Origin: Nitriliruptoraceae bacterium
GTDB lineage: Bacteria > Actinomycetota > Nitriliruptoria > Nitriliruptorales > Nitriliruptoraceae
Reading direction: 5' to 3'
Assembly: GCA_003554005.1 (NCBI GenBank)
Contig: PWEU01000420.1
Coordinates: 1 to 23,825 of the forward strand
Length of the DNA stretch: 23,825 nt
Below, piece after piece: positions 7,237 to 14,757 of this stretch. The notes beneath the pieces were generated by a model that was not told where the DNA came from, searched no databases, and saw only the letters and a list, made by a program, of their open reading frames with translations. Within the stretch, counting starts at the first letter, position 1. The number at the start of each line of letters is the position of its first letter. The position numbers and the translations under genes are program-made.

Positions 7237-8406
7237 GTGGAGCAGATGCGACGGACGATCCTGCGCGGGCTGGCGGCCTTCCGGTGGCTCGCCTGGCTGT
7301 GGATGGCTGCGGTCCTCGTGCTGGCCCGGGGCAACCTCGTGGCGCCCGCGACGGCCGGCCTCTTGGTGGGTGTGGCCGGACTGGTCACCCTGTGGTTGAC
7401 GTGGCTACTGGCCACGGCACCACAGCGGTTGGTCCGGGGACCCGCCGTCGGCGTCGAGGTCGGCGTCGGCGTCGCCCTGCAGTTGGCCGACGGGTTCGTC
7501 TACGCGGGTCCCCACGTCTTCACGTCCCAGCAGCCCCTCGGTGTGGCCTGGCCGATCGCTGGCGGGCTGGCCGCCGGCGTCGCCCTCGGGCCGACCGTCG
7601 GCGCGCTGACGGGGTTCCTGCTGGGCGCTGCTCGCGCCGCCTCGTCGATCCTGCACGTGGCACCGGCCACCGAACCCTGGATCGGCCCGCTGACGCCGGA
7701 ACAGGGGCTCTCGCTGGTCACGACCGCCGTGCTCTACGCGGTGGCCGGCGGCGTCGCCGGCCACGCCACCCGGTTGCTGGCGCGAGCGGAGGAGCGGCTG
7801 AGCCGAGCAGAGCGCACCGTCGCGGCGCTCGAGGCACGTGACGAGGTCGCACGCCGCCTCCACGATGGGGTCCTGCAGACCCTGGCCATCGTCGAACGAC
7901 GGGCCGAGGACCCGGACCTGGCCCGCCTCGCCAGGGACCAGGAACGGGAGCTGCGCCGCTACCTGCTCGATCCGGTGCCACCCGACGGCACGGGTGGAGC
8001 CGGCGCGCCGAAGCTCACCCTCGGTGCCGCCCTGAGGGGGGTGTCGGATCGGTTCGAGCGCCGTGATGGCGTGCGGACCGAGGTGCTCGTCCCCGACGAT
8101 CTCCCGGACCTGCCCCAGGTGGTCGTCGAGGCCGTGACGGAGGCGGTCGGTGAGGTCTTGACCAACGTCGGCAAGCACGCCCGGGCGAGCCAGGTCGTGG
8201 TCTACGCCGAGCCACAGGACGCACGGGTGTTCGTCTCGGTCCGTGACGATGGCGTCGGGTTCGATCCCGCGGAGGTCGTAGAGGGCCTGGGACTGACCCG
8301 GTCGGTGCGGGGTCGGTTGGCCCGGGTCGGAGGTCGGGTCGAGGTGGCTGCGGCGCCTGCTCGCGGCGTCGAGGTCCGTCTGTGGGCCCCGGGGGACGCT
8401 CCGTGA
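7237..8406 (+). CDS. macS: MacS-like membrane sensor histidine kinase
   Basis: This 389-aa kinase has an N-terminal membrane region with about five or six hydrophobic segments (about 11-30, 37-60, 70-90, 100-130, 157-175). A coiled linker follows (about 180-203), then a short H-box RLHDGVLQTLAIVERR with the phospho-acceptor His at about 209, and a HATPase_c domain with an N-box (EVLTNVGKHA, about 306-315) and a G-box (VRDDGVGFDP, about 335-344). The HDGVLQ-type H-box with the downstream QERELRRYL pattern is typical of the actinobacterial MacS group, whose partner is a LuxR-type regulator, MacR. The membrane part has no sizeable extracellular domain, so the signal may be sensed in the membrane. 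The partner is not adjacent: a MacR-like gene lies 7.2 kb downstream, beyond the glycerol genes. The gene symbol rests on resemblance. Confidence 0.85.
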   Translation: MEQMRRTILRGLAAFRWLAWLWMAAVLVLARGNLVAPATAGLLVGVAGLVTLWLTWLLATAPQRLVRGPAVGVEVGVGVALQLADGFVYAGPHVFTSQQPLGVAWPIAGGLAAGVALGPTVGALTGFLLGAARAASSILHVAPATEPWIGPLTPEQGLSLVTTAVLYAVAGGVAGHATRLLARAEERLSRAERTVAALEARDEVARRLHDGVLQTLAIVERRAEDPDLARLARDQERELRRYLLDPVPPDGTGGAGAPKLTLGAALRGVSDRFERRDGVRTEVLVPDDLPDLPQVVVEAVTEAVGEVLTNVGKHARASQVVVYAEPQDARVFVSVRDDGVGFDPAEVVEGLGLTRSVRGRLARVGGRVEVAAAPARGVEVRLWAPGDAP

Positions 8407-8474
8407 CCGTCGATCGGGCACCCACTCAGTCAGTCGCGTTCGGCGATGTCGACCGACTACGGAGCCGGTCGTAG
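8403..8474 (+). other. Dead 23-codon frame coupled to the kinase stop, possible gene remnant
   Basis: GTG at 8403 overlaps the kinase TGA (GTGA), and GGGGGA at 8391-8396 gives a well-spaced ribosome binding site. This is the classic arrangement for a coupled downstream gene. The frame closes at TAG 8472-8474 after 23 codons and encodes nothing recognisable. It may be the remnant of the 5' end of a response-regulator gene, or simply chance. Confidence 0.4.
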
Positions 8475-8610
8475 AACTGCTGTCATCGGTGATGGTGAGG
8501 TCCGGGGGGCCTAGGTGGGAGGTCACAGGGGTCCTGGCGGGATCGTGCGCCCTTTCACGAGATGATCGGGGCGCGCGTGGGGTGGTCGGCCACCGCGCAT
8601 GGTCGGTAGC

Positions 8611-8629
8611 CGTTCGGCTATGCCGAACG
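8611..8629 (+). promoter_or_regulatory. Perfect 8-3-8 palindrome upstream of glpF, candidate IclR/GlpR operator
   Basis: CGTTCGGC-TAT-GCCGAACG is a perfect inverted repeat about 140 bp before the glpF start. IclR-family dimers bind palindromes of this size, often with TTCG/CGAA cores. A possible but weak promoter follows it (TTGTCG at 8637-8642, 17 bp, TTGCAT at 8660-8665). A degenerate copy lies upstream of glpD. Confidence 0.6.
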
Positions 8630-8673
8630 AGTGCTGTTGTCGTCGGTGTTTCCAGCGTCTTGCATCCAGATGT

Positions 8674-8727
8674 CACCGGTCGGTCCGGCACCGGTGCGAC
8701 CTGGAGGGGCTGGCGGCCGACGCCAGC
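8674..8727 (+). repeat. Two inverted repeats in the glpF leader
   Basis: CACCGGT/ACCGGTG (8674-8680 and 8690-8696, 9-nt loop) is followed by GCTGGCG/CGCCAGC (8709-8715 and 8721-8727, 5-nt loop). Both could fold in the glpF mRNA leader. No T-tract follows, so they are not typical terminators. The remaining part of the 8407-8771 gap, apart from the palindrome at 8611 and the 23-codon frame, shows no gene. Confidence 0.4.
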
Positions 8728-8771
8728 ATCGGGAGCCCACCGACCTGGAGCGCCGGACGAGGGAGTGAGAC

Positions 8772-9512
8772 ATGGACCTATCAGTTGGTCAGATCTTCAT
8801 ATCGGAGGTCGCCGGGACCTTCATGCTGCTGCTGCTCGGCTGTGGCGTCGTCGCCAACGTGGTGCTCGCGAAGACCAAGGGCAACGGTGGCGGCGGTGGT
8901 GGAGCCTGGCTCCTCATCAACTTCGGGTGGGGCCTGGCGGTCATGTCCGGTGTGTTCGTCGGTGCGTCGAGTGGCGCCCACATCAACCCTGCGGTGACCT
9001 TCGGCCTCCTGGCCGCTGGGGTCGAGTTCACGCCAGCGGAGTTCTTCGCCTACCTCGGTGGCGAGATGGTCGGTGCGTTCCTCGGCGCCGCTGTCGCGTG
9101 GCTGGCCTACAAGGACCACTTCGACGCCACCGATGACCCCGGCCTGAAGCTGGCGGTGTTCTCCACCGGTCCGGAGATCCGGAACCCGGCGATGAACATG
9201 GTCACCGAGATCATCGGCACCTTCGTCCTCGTGTTCGTGATCCTCTCCTTCGGCCGCTCGCCCAACGAGCTCGGCCCCGTCGCCGTCGCCCTCCTGGTCC
9301 TCGGCATCGGCGCCAGCCTCGGTGGTCCCACCGGCTACGCCATCAACCCTGCTCGTGACCTCGGTCCACGTATCGCCCACGCCGTCCTCCCGATCAAGGG
9401 CAAGGGCGACAGCGACTGGGGCTATGCCTGGGTCCCGGTGGTCGGCCCGCTCATCGGTGGCGTCCTCGCCGGTCTCGTCGATCAGGGCTTCTCCGGCTAC
9501 ATCCCCTTCTGA
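8772..9512 (+). CDS. glpF: Glycerol uptake facilitator (MIP/aquaglyceroporin family)
   Basis: This 246-aa membrane channel lets glycerol diffuse across the cytoplasmic membrane, and the kinase step then traps it. Six membrane segments and two half-helices are apparent. The two NPA boxes are HINPAVTFG (NPA 72-74) and INPARD (192-196). The Asp directly after NPAR is the glyceroporin hallmark, as opposed to water-selective aquaporins. FGWGLAV at about 51-57 matches the Trp of the GlpF selectivity filter, and Arg195 corresponds to the filter Arg. A Gly-rich loop (about 38-44) between helices 1 and 2 is unusual. The ATG at 8772 has GAGGGAG 6 nt upstream. It heads the run glpF-glpK1-glpD on the plus strand. 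Confidence 0.95.
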   Translation: MDLSVGQIFISEVAGTFMLLLLGCGVVANVVLAKTKGNGGGGGGAWLLINFGWGLAVMSGVFVGASSGAHINPAVTFGLLAAGVEFTPAEFFAYLGGEMVGAFLGAAVAWLAYKDHFDATDDPGLKLAVFSTGPEIRNPAMNMVTEIIGTFVLVFVILSFGRSPNELGPVAVALLVLGIGASLGGPTGYAINPARDLGPRIAHAVLPIKGKGDSDWGYAWVPVVGPLIGGVLAGLVDQGFSGYIPF

Positions 9513-9573
9513 TGCTCCGGGTCGGTTCGGGGGGCGTGCCACCACCGGCGGGGCGTCTCCCCGGGTCGTATCC

Positions 9574-9626
9574 GATGCGCTCGACGGGGAGCGCATCCCC
9601 GTCCGCCGCTCCTGCGTGACAGGAGC
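9574..9626 (+). other. Tandem hairpins between glpF and glpK1
   Basis: Hairpin one is GATGCGCTC/GAGCGCATC (9574-9582 and 9589-9597, 6-nt loop). Hairpin two is GCTCCTG/CAGGAGC (9608-9614 and 9620-9626, 5-nt loop). They fill the middle of the 146-nt gap, end about 18 nt before the glpK1 ribosome binding site and have no T-tract. They may act as partial terminators or RNA-stability elements that set unequal expression of channel and kinase. Confidence 0.55.
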
Positions 9627-9658
9627 ACCGCTCGCAAGCGACAAGGGAGAGATGTTCC

Positions 9659-11176
9659 ATGGCAGACTTCGTCGGCTCAGTCGACCAAGGCACGACCTCG
9701 ACCCGTTTCATGATCTTCGATCACGGCGGCAACGAGATCGCCAAGCACCAACTCGAGCACGAGCAGATCCTCCCACAGGCCGGGTGGGTCGAGCACAACC
9801 CCGTCGAGGTCTGGGAGCGGACCTCAGCGGTGATCATGACCGCACTGGGTCAGTCCAAGCTCAGCGCTTCGGACCTCGCGGCGCTGGGCATCACCAACCA
9901 GCGTGAGACCACGGTGGTCTGGGACAAGAACACCGGCCGGCCCTACTACAACGCGATCGTCTGGCAGGACACCCGGACCGACCGGATCGCGAGCAAGCTG
10001 GAGCGCGAGGGCAAGGGCGACGTCATCCGTCAGAAGGCCGGGCTGCCACCCGCGACCTACTTCTCCGGCGGGAAGGTCCAGTGGATCCTGGAGAACGTCG
10101 ACGGCGTCCGTGAGGCAGCCGAGCGTGGTGACGCGATCTTCGGCAACATGGACACCTGGGTGCTCTGGAACCTCACCGGCGGGACCCGGGGCGGCAAGCA
10201 CATCACCGATGTGACCAACGCCTCGCGGACCATGCTGATGAACCTGGAGACGCTCGACTGGGACGAGGAGCTGCTCGGTTTCTTCGACATCCCGCGGGCG
10301 ATGCTGCCGGAGATCCGGCCGTCCTCCGATCCCGACCTCTACGGCATGACGACCGAGACCGGGCCGCTGAGCGGCGAGATCCCCGTCTGTGGTGATCTCG
10401 GTGACCAGCAGGCGGCGACCGTCGGGCAGGTGTGCTTCGCGCCGGGTGAGGCGAAGAACACCTACGGCACCGGCAACTTCATGCTGCTGAACACCGGCAC
10501 GGAGATCGTCCACTCGCAGCACGGTCTGCTCCCCACCCCGGCGTACAAGTTCGGTGACGACCCAGCCGTGTTCGCCCTGGAGGGCGCGATCCCGGTGACG
10601 GGCTCCGCCGTGCAGTGGCTGCGCGACCAGCTGGGGATCATCAGTGGTGCCGCGGAGACCGAGACCCTGGCCCGCCAGGTCCCGGACTCCGGTGGCATGG
10701 TGTTCGTCCCGGCGTTCTCCGGTCTGTTCTCGCCGTACTGGCGCTCCGACGCCCGTGGCGCGATCGTCGGGATCAGCCGCTTCAACACCAACGCCCACCT
10801 CGCTCGGGCGACGCTCGAGTCGATGTGCTGGCAGACCAAGGACGTCGCGGACGCCATGGAGAAGGACTCCGGCGTTCCGGTCGAAGCGCTCCGGGTGGAC
10901 GGCGGGGTCACCAACAACGACCTCGCGATGCAGATCCAGGCCGACGTGCTGGGCGTCCCGGTGTACAAGCCGGTCGTCGCCGAGACCACGGCGCTGGGAG
11001 CGGCCTACGCGGCCGGCTACGCGGTCGGGTTCTGGAACAGCCAGGAAGAGATGCGCGAGAACTGGCTGGAGGACAAGCGCTGGGAGCCGCAGTGGTCGGA
11101 CGACCAGCGTGAGGCCGGGCTCGAGCAGTGGCACAAGGCCGTCGAGCGCACCTTCGGGTGGGTCGACGTCGACTGA
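9659..11176 (+). CDS. glpK: Glycerol kinase, first copy (beside glpF)
   Basis: This 505-aa FGGY-family kinase converts glycerol + ATP to sn-glycerol-3-phosphate. The N-terminal ATPase core begins SVDQGTTSTRF. Glycerol-site residues match E. coli GlpK: Arg82-Glu83 in NQRE, Trp102 in VWQD, Tyr134 in TYFSG and catalytic Asp249 in GDQQAA. VDGGVTNNDLAMQIQADVLGVPV is the C-terminal FGGY signature. In the loop before GDQQAA (PLSGEIPVCGDL) Glu replaces the E. coli Arg236 that binds the inhibitor fructose-1,6-bisphosphate, and no His is present for HPr phosphorylation, so both known allosteric controls look absent. AGGGAG lies 9 nt before the ATG. Transcribed after glpF and followed by a strong terminator hairpin at 11200. 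Confidence 0.95.
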   Translation: MADFVGSVDQGTTSTRFMIFDHGGNEIAKHQLEHEQILPQAGWVEHNPVEVWERTSAVIMTALGQSKLSASDLAALGITNQRETTVVWDKNTGRPYYNAIVWQDTRTDRIASKLEREGKGDVIRQKAGLPPATYFSGGKVQWILENVDGVREAAERGDAIFGNMDTWVLWNLTGGTRGGKHITDVTNASRTMLMNLETLDWDEELLGFFDIPRAMLPEIRPSSDPDLYGMTTETGPLSGEIPVCGDLGDQQAATVGQVCFAPGEAKNTYGTGNFMLLNTGTEIVHSQHGLLPTPAYKFGDDPAVFALEGAIPVTGSAVQWLRDQLGIISGAAETETLARQVPDSGGMVFVPAFSGLFSPYWRSDARGAIVGISRFNTNAHLARATLESMCWQTKDVADAMEKDSGVPVEALRVDGGVTNNDLAMQIQADVLGVPVYKPVVAETTALGAAYAAGYAVGFWNSQEEMRENWLEDKRWEPQWSDDQREAGLEQWHKAVERTFGWVDVD

Positions 11177-11199
11177 GCGCCGCTCGTCCCTGCACCGAC

Positions 11200-11228
11200 G
11201 GTGGGGCCCCGGGTGACGGGGCCCCACC
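11200..11228 (+). terminator. Strong GC hairpin after glpK1
   Basis: An 11-bp perfect stem GGTGGGGCCCC/GGGGCCCCACC with a 7-nt loop starts 24 nt after the glpK1 stop. There is no T-tract, as is usual in high-GC actinomycetes. It would separate glpF-glpK1 from glpD, which then needs its own promoter. Confidence 0.75.
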
Positions 11229-11295
11229 CGCGGTTCGCCCCGGGTACGAACGGCAGGCACGGAGGTTCCCGAGTATCCGGGCTGGAGAGCCCGTC

Positions 11296-11314
11296 CGTTC
11301 GGCCTTGCGGTCCG
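11296..11314 (+). promoter_or_regulatory. Degenerate copy of the glpF palindrome upstream of glpD
   Basis: CGTTCGGC-CTT-GCGGTCCG keeps the left half-site of the glpF palindrome exactly, with the same 3-bp spacer, and 5 of 8 bases in the right half. It overlaps a possible -35 (TTGCGG, 11305-11310), which lies 16 bp before CATCAT (11327-11332). Binding here would block that promoter. Confidence 0.45.
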
Positions 11315-11331
11315 CGCAGGGTCGGGCATCA

Positions 11332-11356
11332 TCACTCGCAGCACCCTCACTCGCAG
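11332..11356 (+). repeat. 10-bp direct repeat in the glpD upstream region
   Basis: TCACTCGCAG occurs at 11332-11341 and 11347-11356 (period 15 bp), just downstream of the possible glpD -10. The 307-nt gap from 11177 to 11483 holds the terminator, the palindrome and this repeat; I see no gene in it. Confidence 0.4.
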
Positions 11357-11483
11357 ACAGGCGGCGCGAACCGGCTGCCGCAGACGGGCGCCGACCTGGC
11401 GCCATCACCGCCTCCCCGCCGGCAGCGTCGCGACCAAGCCCGAGCCGCCATCCAGGTGCCGGGCACGACCGACGGAGTAGAAC

Positions 11484-13193
11484 GTGGCGATCACACCCAT
11501 GTCCACCGACACACGGACGGCAGCGCTCGAGGCCATGGAGAGCGAGGAGCTCGACATCCTCGTCATCGGCGGCGGCGTGACCGGGACGGGGGCCGCGCTC
11601 GACGCAGTGACGCGTGGCCTCAACACCGGCCTCGTCGAGATGCGTGACTGGGCGAGTGGGACCTCCTCGCGTTCGACGAAGCTGTTGCACGGCGGCCTGC
11701 GCTACCTCGAGATGCTGGACTTCGGGCTGGTGCGCGAAGCCCTGCGTGAGCGCGGCCTGGTCATGCAGAAGCTGGCGCCGTACCTGACCCGCCCGATCCC
11801 CTTCATCTACCCACTGACGCACAAGGGCTGGGAGCGGCTGTACGTCGGCTCCGGCATCCTCCTCTACGACGTCATGGCCAGGGAGAAGGGTGCGTCCAAG
11901 GGGGTGCCGAACCACAAGCACCTGTCCAAGTCCCCCATCATGAAGCTGTTCCCCGGACTGGACCCGGACGTCTGTGTCGGCGCGATCCGCTACTACGACG
12001 GACAGGTCGACGACGCCCGCCACACCATGTTGCTGGCTCGCACCGCTGCGTCCCACGGCGCCCACGTCGCCTCCCGCGCCCAGGTCACGGAGCTGGTTCG
12101 CGACGCTGGCCGGGTGATCGGTGCGGTCGTGCGAGACCTCGAGACCGGCAAGGACTACACCGTCAAGGCGCGCGCGGTGATCAACGCCACGGGGGTCTGG
12201 ACCGACGAGATGCAGGAACTCCTCGGCGAGGAGGGGGAGTTCACCGTCAAGGCCTCCAAGGGCATCCACATCCTGGTGCCCCGCGACCGGATCAAGGCCA
12301 AGGTCGGCATGATCCTGCGCACCCCGACCAGCGTGCTGTTCACGATCCCGTGGCACGACCACTGGATCATCGGGACCACCGACACCGAGTACGACCTCGA
12401 CAAGGCCGATCCCACCGCGTCAGCGGAGGACATCGAGTACGTGCTCGGTCAGGCGAACCGGGTGCTGAAGCAGAAGCTCACCAAGGACGACATCGTCGGC
12501 ACCTACGCGGGGCTACGTCCGCTGGTCGCCGGCCAGGCCAACACCACCGCGAAGCTGTCCCGGGAGCACCTCGTCATCGAGACGACCCCTGGCATGATCG
12601 TGGTCGCCGGCGGGAAGTACACCACCTACCGGGTGATGGCCTACGACACCGTCGACGCGGCGCTGGAGACCATGGGCAAGCAGGCGGGGCCCTGCATCAC
12701 CAAGGACGTGCCGATCGTCGGGGTGGACGGCTACCACGCGGCGTGGAACCGTCGTGAGCTGATGGGCGAGAAGACCGGCCTGCACGTGGGGCGGATCGAG
12801 CACCTGCTCAAGCGCTACGGCTCCCTCAGCGAGGACGTGCTGGCACTCGGTGAGGAGGACGCCAGCCTGCTCGAGCCGCTGCCGGGTGCCGACTCCTACC
12901 TCAAGGCCGAGGTCGTGTACGCGACCCGCGAGGAGGGTGCGCTGCACCTCGAGGACGTGCTCGTCCGGCGGAGCCACGTCAACATGGAGGTCCAGGACCG
13001 CGGGCGGGAGGCCGCACCGGTGGTCGCGGACCTGATGGGCAAGGAGCTCGGCTGGTCCGACGAGCAGCGCGACGCGGAGTTGGAGGCCTACCTCAAGCGC
13101 ATCGATGCGGAGCTGAAGGCCAACGCCGCACCTTCCGACGAGGAGGCGCAGCAGGCCCGCCGCGAGGCGCCGGACGTGGTCGCGCTCGCCTGA
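11484..13193 (+). CDS. glpD: Glycerol-3-phosphate dehydrogenase, FAD-dependent
   Basis: This 569-aa flavoprotein oxidises sn-glycerol-3-phosphate to dihydroxyacetone phosphate and passes electrons to the quinone pool at the inner face of the membrane. The Rossmann FAD motif is DILVIGGGVTGTGAALDA (about 24-41). TKLLHGGLRYLE (about 65-76) is the GlpD flavin-binding signature. The DAO C-terminal domain runs from about residue 415 (RYGSLSEDVLAL, then VVYATREEGALHLEDVL RR). Length is typical of bacterial GlpD, which binds the membrane without spanning it. The GTG at 11484 has GGAG 6 nt upstream; an ATG at 11499 is possible but has no binding site. It completes glycerol to triose-phosphate conversion with glpF and glpK. 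Confidence 0.95.
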   Translation: MAITPMSTDTRTAALEAMESEELDILVIGGGVTGTGAALDAVTRGLNTGLVEMRDWASGTSSRSTKLLHGGLRYLEMLDFGLVREALRERGLVMQKLAPYLTRPIPFIYPLTHKGWERLYVGSGILLYDVMAREKGASKGVPNHKHLSKSPIMKLFPGLDPDVCVGAIRYYDGQVDDARHTMLLARTAASHGAHVASRAQVTELVRDAGRVIGAVVRDLETGKDYTVKARAVINATGVWTDEMQELLGEEGEFTVKASKGIHILVPRDRIKAKVGMILRTPTSVLFTIPWHDHWIIGTTDTEYDLDKADPTASAEDIEYVLGQANRVLKQKLTKDDIVGTYAGLRPLVAGQANTTAKLSREHLVIETTPGMIVVAGGKYTTYRVMAYDTVDAALETMGKQAGPCITKDVPIVGVDGYHAAWNRRELMGEKTGLHVGRIEHLLKRYGSLSEDVLALGEEDASLLEPLPGADSYLKAEVVYATREEGALHLEDVLVRRSHVNMEVQDRGREAAPVVADLMGKELGWSDEQRDAELEAYLKRIDAELKANAAPSDEEAQQARREAPDVVALA

Positions 13194-13209
13194 GCCCCAC
13201 GCACCCCCC

Positions 13210-13243
13210 ACGGCCCCGGGAGCGGTTCACGCCCCGGGGCCGT
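13210..13243. terminator. Bidirectional terminator between converging glpD and glpK2
   Basis: An 11-bp stem ACGGCCCCGGG/CCCGGGGCCGT with a 12-nt loop lies 17 nt after the glpD stop and overlaps the last codons of glpK2 on the other strand. The two genes converge here. Confidence 0.7.
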
Positions 13244-14753
13244 CCTCGTCCTCGTTGCGGATCCAGTCGTAGGTCCTCGCCACGGCACGCTGCCAGTTGT
13301 CGTACTCCTTCGCCCGCCGCGGGGCCGACATCTCCGGCAGCCACCTCGCTGCCCGGTGCCAGTGATGACGTAACCCCTTGAGCTCAGGCCAGAAACCGAC
13401 GGCCAGCCCGGCGGCGTAGGCCGCACCCAGCGAGACCGTCTCGGAGACCAGGGGCCGCTCGACGGGGACGTCGAGCACGTCGGCGATCGTCTGCATCAGC
13501 AGGTGGTCGGAGGTCATCCCACCGTCGACCTTCAGCCCGGTCAGCGCGAGGCCGGAGTCCGCGTTCATCGCGTCCACGACCTCCCGGGTCTGCCAGGCGG
13601 TGGCCTCGAGGATGGCCCGGGCGAGGTGCCCCTTGGTGATGTAGGAGGGCAGCCCGATGATCAGCCCACGCGCCTCGCTGCGCCAGTGGGGGGCGAACAG
13701 CCCGGAGAACGCCGGGACGATGTAGCAGCCACCGTTGTCCTCCACCGTCCGTGCCAGGGTCTCGATCTCCGGAGCGGAGTCGATCAGCCCGAGGCGGTCC
13801 CTGAGCCACTGCACGAGGGATCCGGTGACGGCGATGGAACCCTCCAACGCGTAGGGGGGGGCCCCATCACCGACCTGGTACCCCACCGTGCTGAGGAGGC
13901 CGTGGCTGGACCGCACCGGGTCCGGTCCGGTGTTGAGCAGCAGGAACGCCCCGGTCCCGTAGGTGCACTTGGCCTCCCCCGGTGAGAAGCAGGTCTGGCC
14001 GAACAGTGCCGCCTGCTGGTCGCCGAGCGCGGCGGCGATCGAGGTCCCCGGGAGCACGGTGGTGGCGGCCCCGTACACCTCGACGTTGGAGCGGATGTGC
14101 GGCAGCATCGCGGCCGGCACGCCGAAGGCGTCGAGCAGTTCCTCGTCCCACTGCAGGGTGCTGAGGTCCATCAGCATCGTGCGGGAGGCGTTCGTCACGT
14201 CGGTGAGGTGGAGGCCACCGTCCGGGCCGCCGGTGAGGTTCCAGATCAGCCAGGTCTCCATCGTCCCGAACAGCAGCTCGCCGCGTTCGGCCTGCTCCCG
14301 CAGGATGGGGTCCTGGCGCAGCATCCACTTGAGCGTGGGGCCGGAGAAGTAGGTCATCAGCGGCAGCCCGCACCGCTCCCGGAAGCGATCGACGCCGCCG
14401 TCGGCGGCGAGCTGGTCGACCAGGTTGGCGGTCCGCGTGTCCTGCCAGGTGATGGCGTTGCCGACCGGGCGTCCCGAGCGCCGCTCCCACAGCACGACGG
14501 TCTCGCGCTGGTTCGCGATCCCGAGCGCGGCGATCTGGTCGGGCTCGGCACGCGCCTGCGCCACGGCCCGCGGGACCACCCGCTCCACGTTGCGCCAGAT
14601 CTCGACCGGGTCGTGCTCGACCCAGCCGGGACGGGGGAAGATCTGGCGATGCTCGCGCTGGGCGACCGACACCAGGCGACCGGCGTGGTCGAACAGGATG
14701 CAACGCGTCGACGTGGTGCCCTGGTCGATCGCGGCGATGAACTCGCGCTTCAC
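13227..14753 (-). CDS. glpK: Glycerol kinase, second copy (coupled to iclR)
   Basis: This 508-aa FGGY kinase keeps E. coli numbering: Arg83-Glu84 (NQRE), Trp103 (TWQD), Tyr135 (TYFSG) and catalytic Asp245 (GDQQAALFGQ). It therefore looks fully active as a second enzyme for glycerol + ATP to glycerol-3-phosphate. The E. coli inhibitory Arg236 is Gly236, and the loop has no His, so it too should escape fructose-1,6-bisphosphate and HPr control. The start is GTG 14753: GGGAG lies 7 nt upstream, inside the end of iclR, with only 4 nt between the iclR stop and the GTG. An ORF back to 14981 would overlap iclR and is rejected. The C-terminus ends in an acidic EDEDGPGA tail. It is diverged from the copy at 9659, not a recent duplicate. 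Confidence 0.95.
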   Translation of the reverse strand: MKREFIAAIDQGTTSTRCILFDHAGRLVSVAQREHRQIFPRPGWVEHDPVEIWRNVERVVPRAVAQARAEPDQIAALGIANQRETVVLWERRSGRPVGNAITWQDTRTANLVDQLAADGGVDRFRERCGLPLMTYFSGPTLKWMLRQDPILREQAERGELLFGTMETWLIWNLTGGPDGGLHLTDVTNASRTMLMDLSTLQWDEELLDAFGVPAAMLPHIRSNVEVYGAATTVLPGTSIAAALGDQQAALFGQTCFSPGEAKCTYGTGAFLLLNTGPDPVRSSHGLLSTVGYQVGDGAPPYALEGSIAVTGSLVQWLRDRLGLIDSAPEIETLARTVEDNGGCYIVPAFSGLFAPHWRSEARGLIIGLPSYITKGHLARAILEATAWQTREVVDAMNADSGLALTGLKVDGGMTSDHLLMQTIADVLDVPVERPLVSETVSLGAAYAAGLAVGFWPELKGLRHHWHRAARWLPEMSAPRRAKEYDNWQRAVARTYDWIRNEDEDGPGA

Positions 14754-14757
14754 CTCG

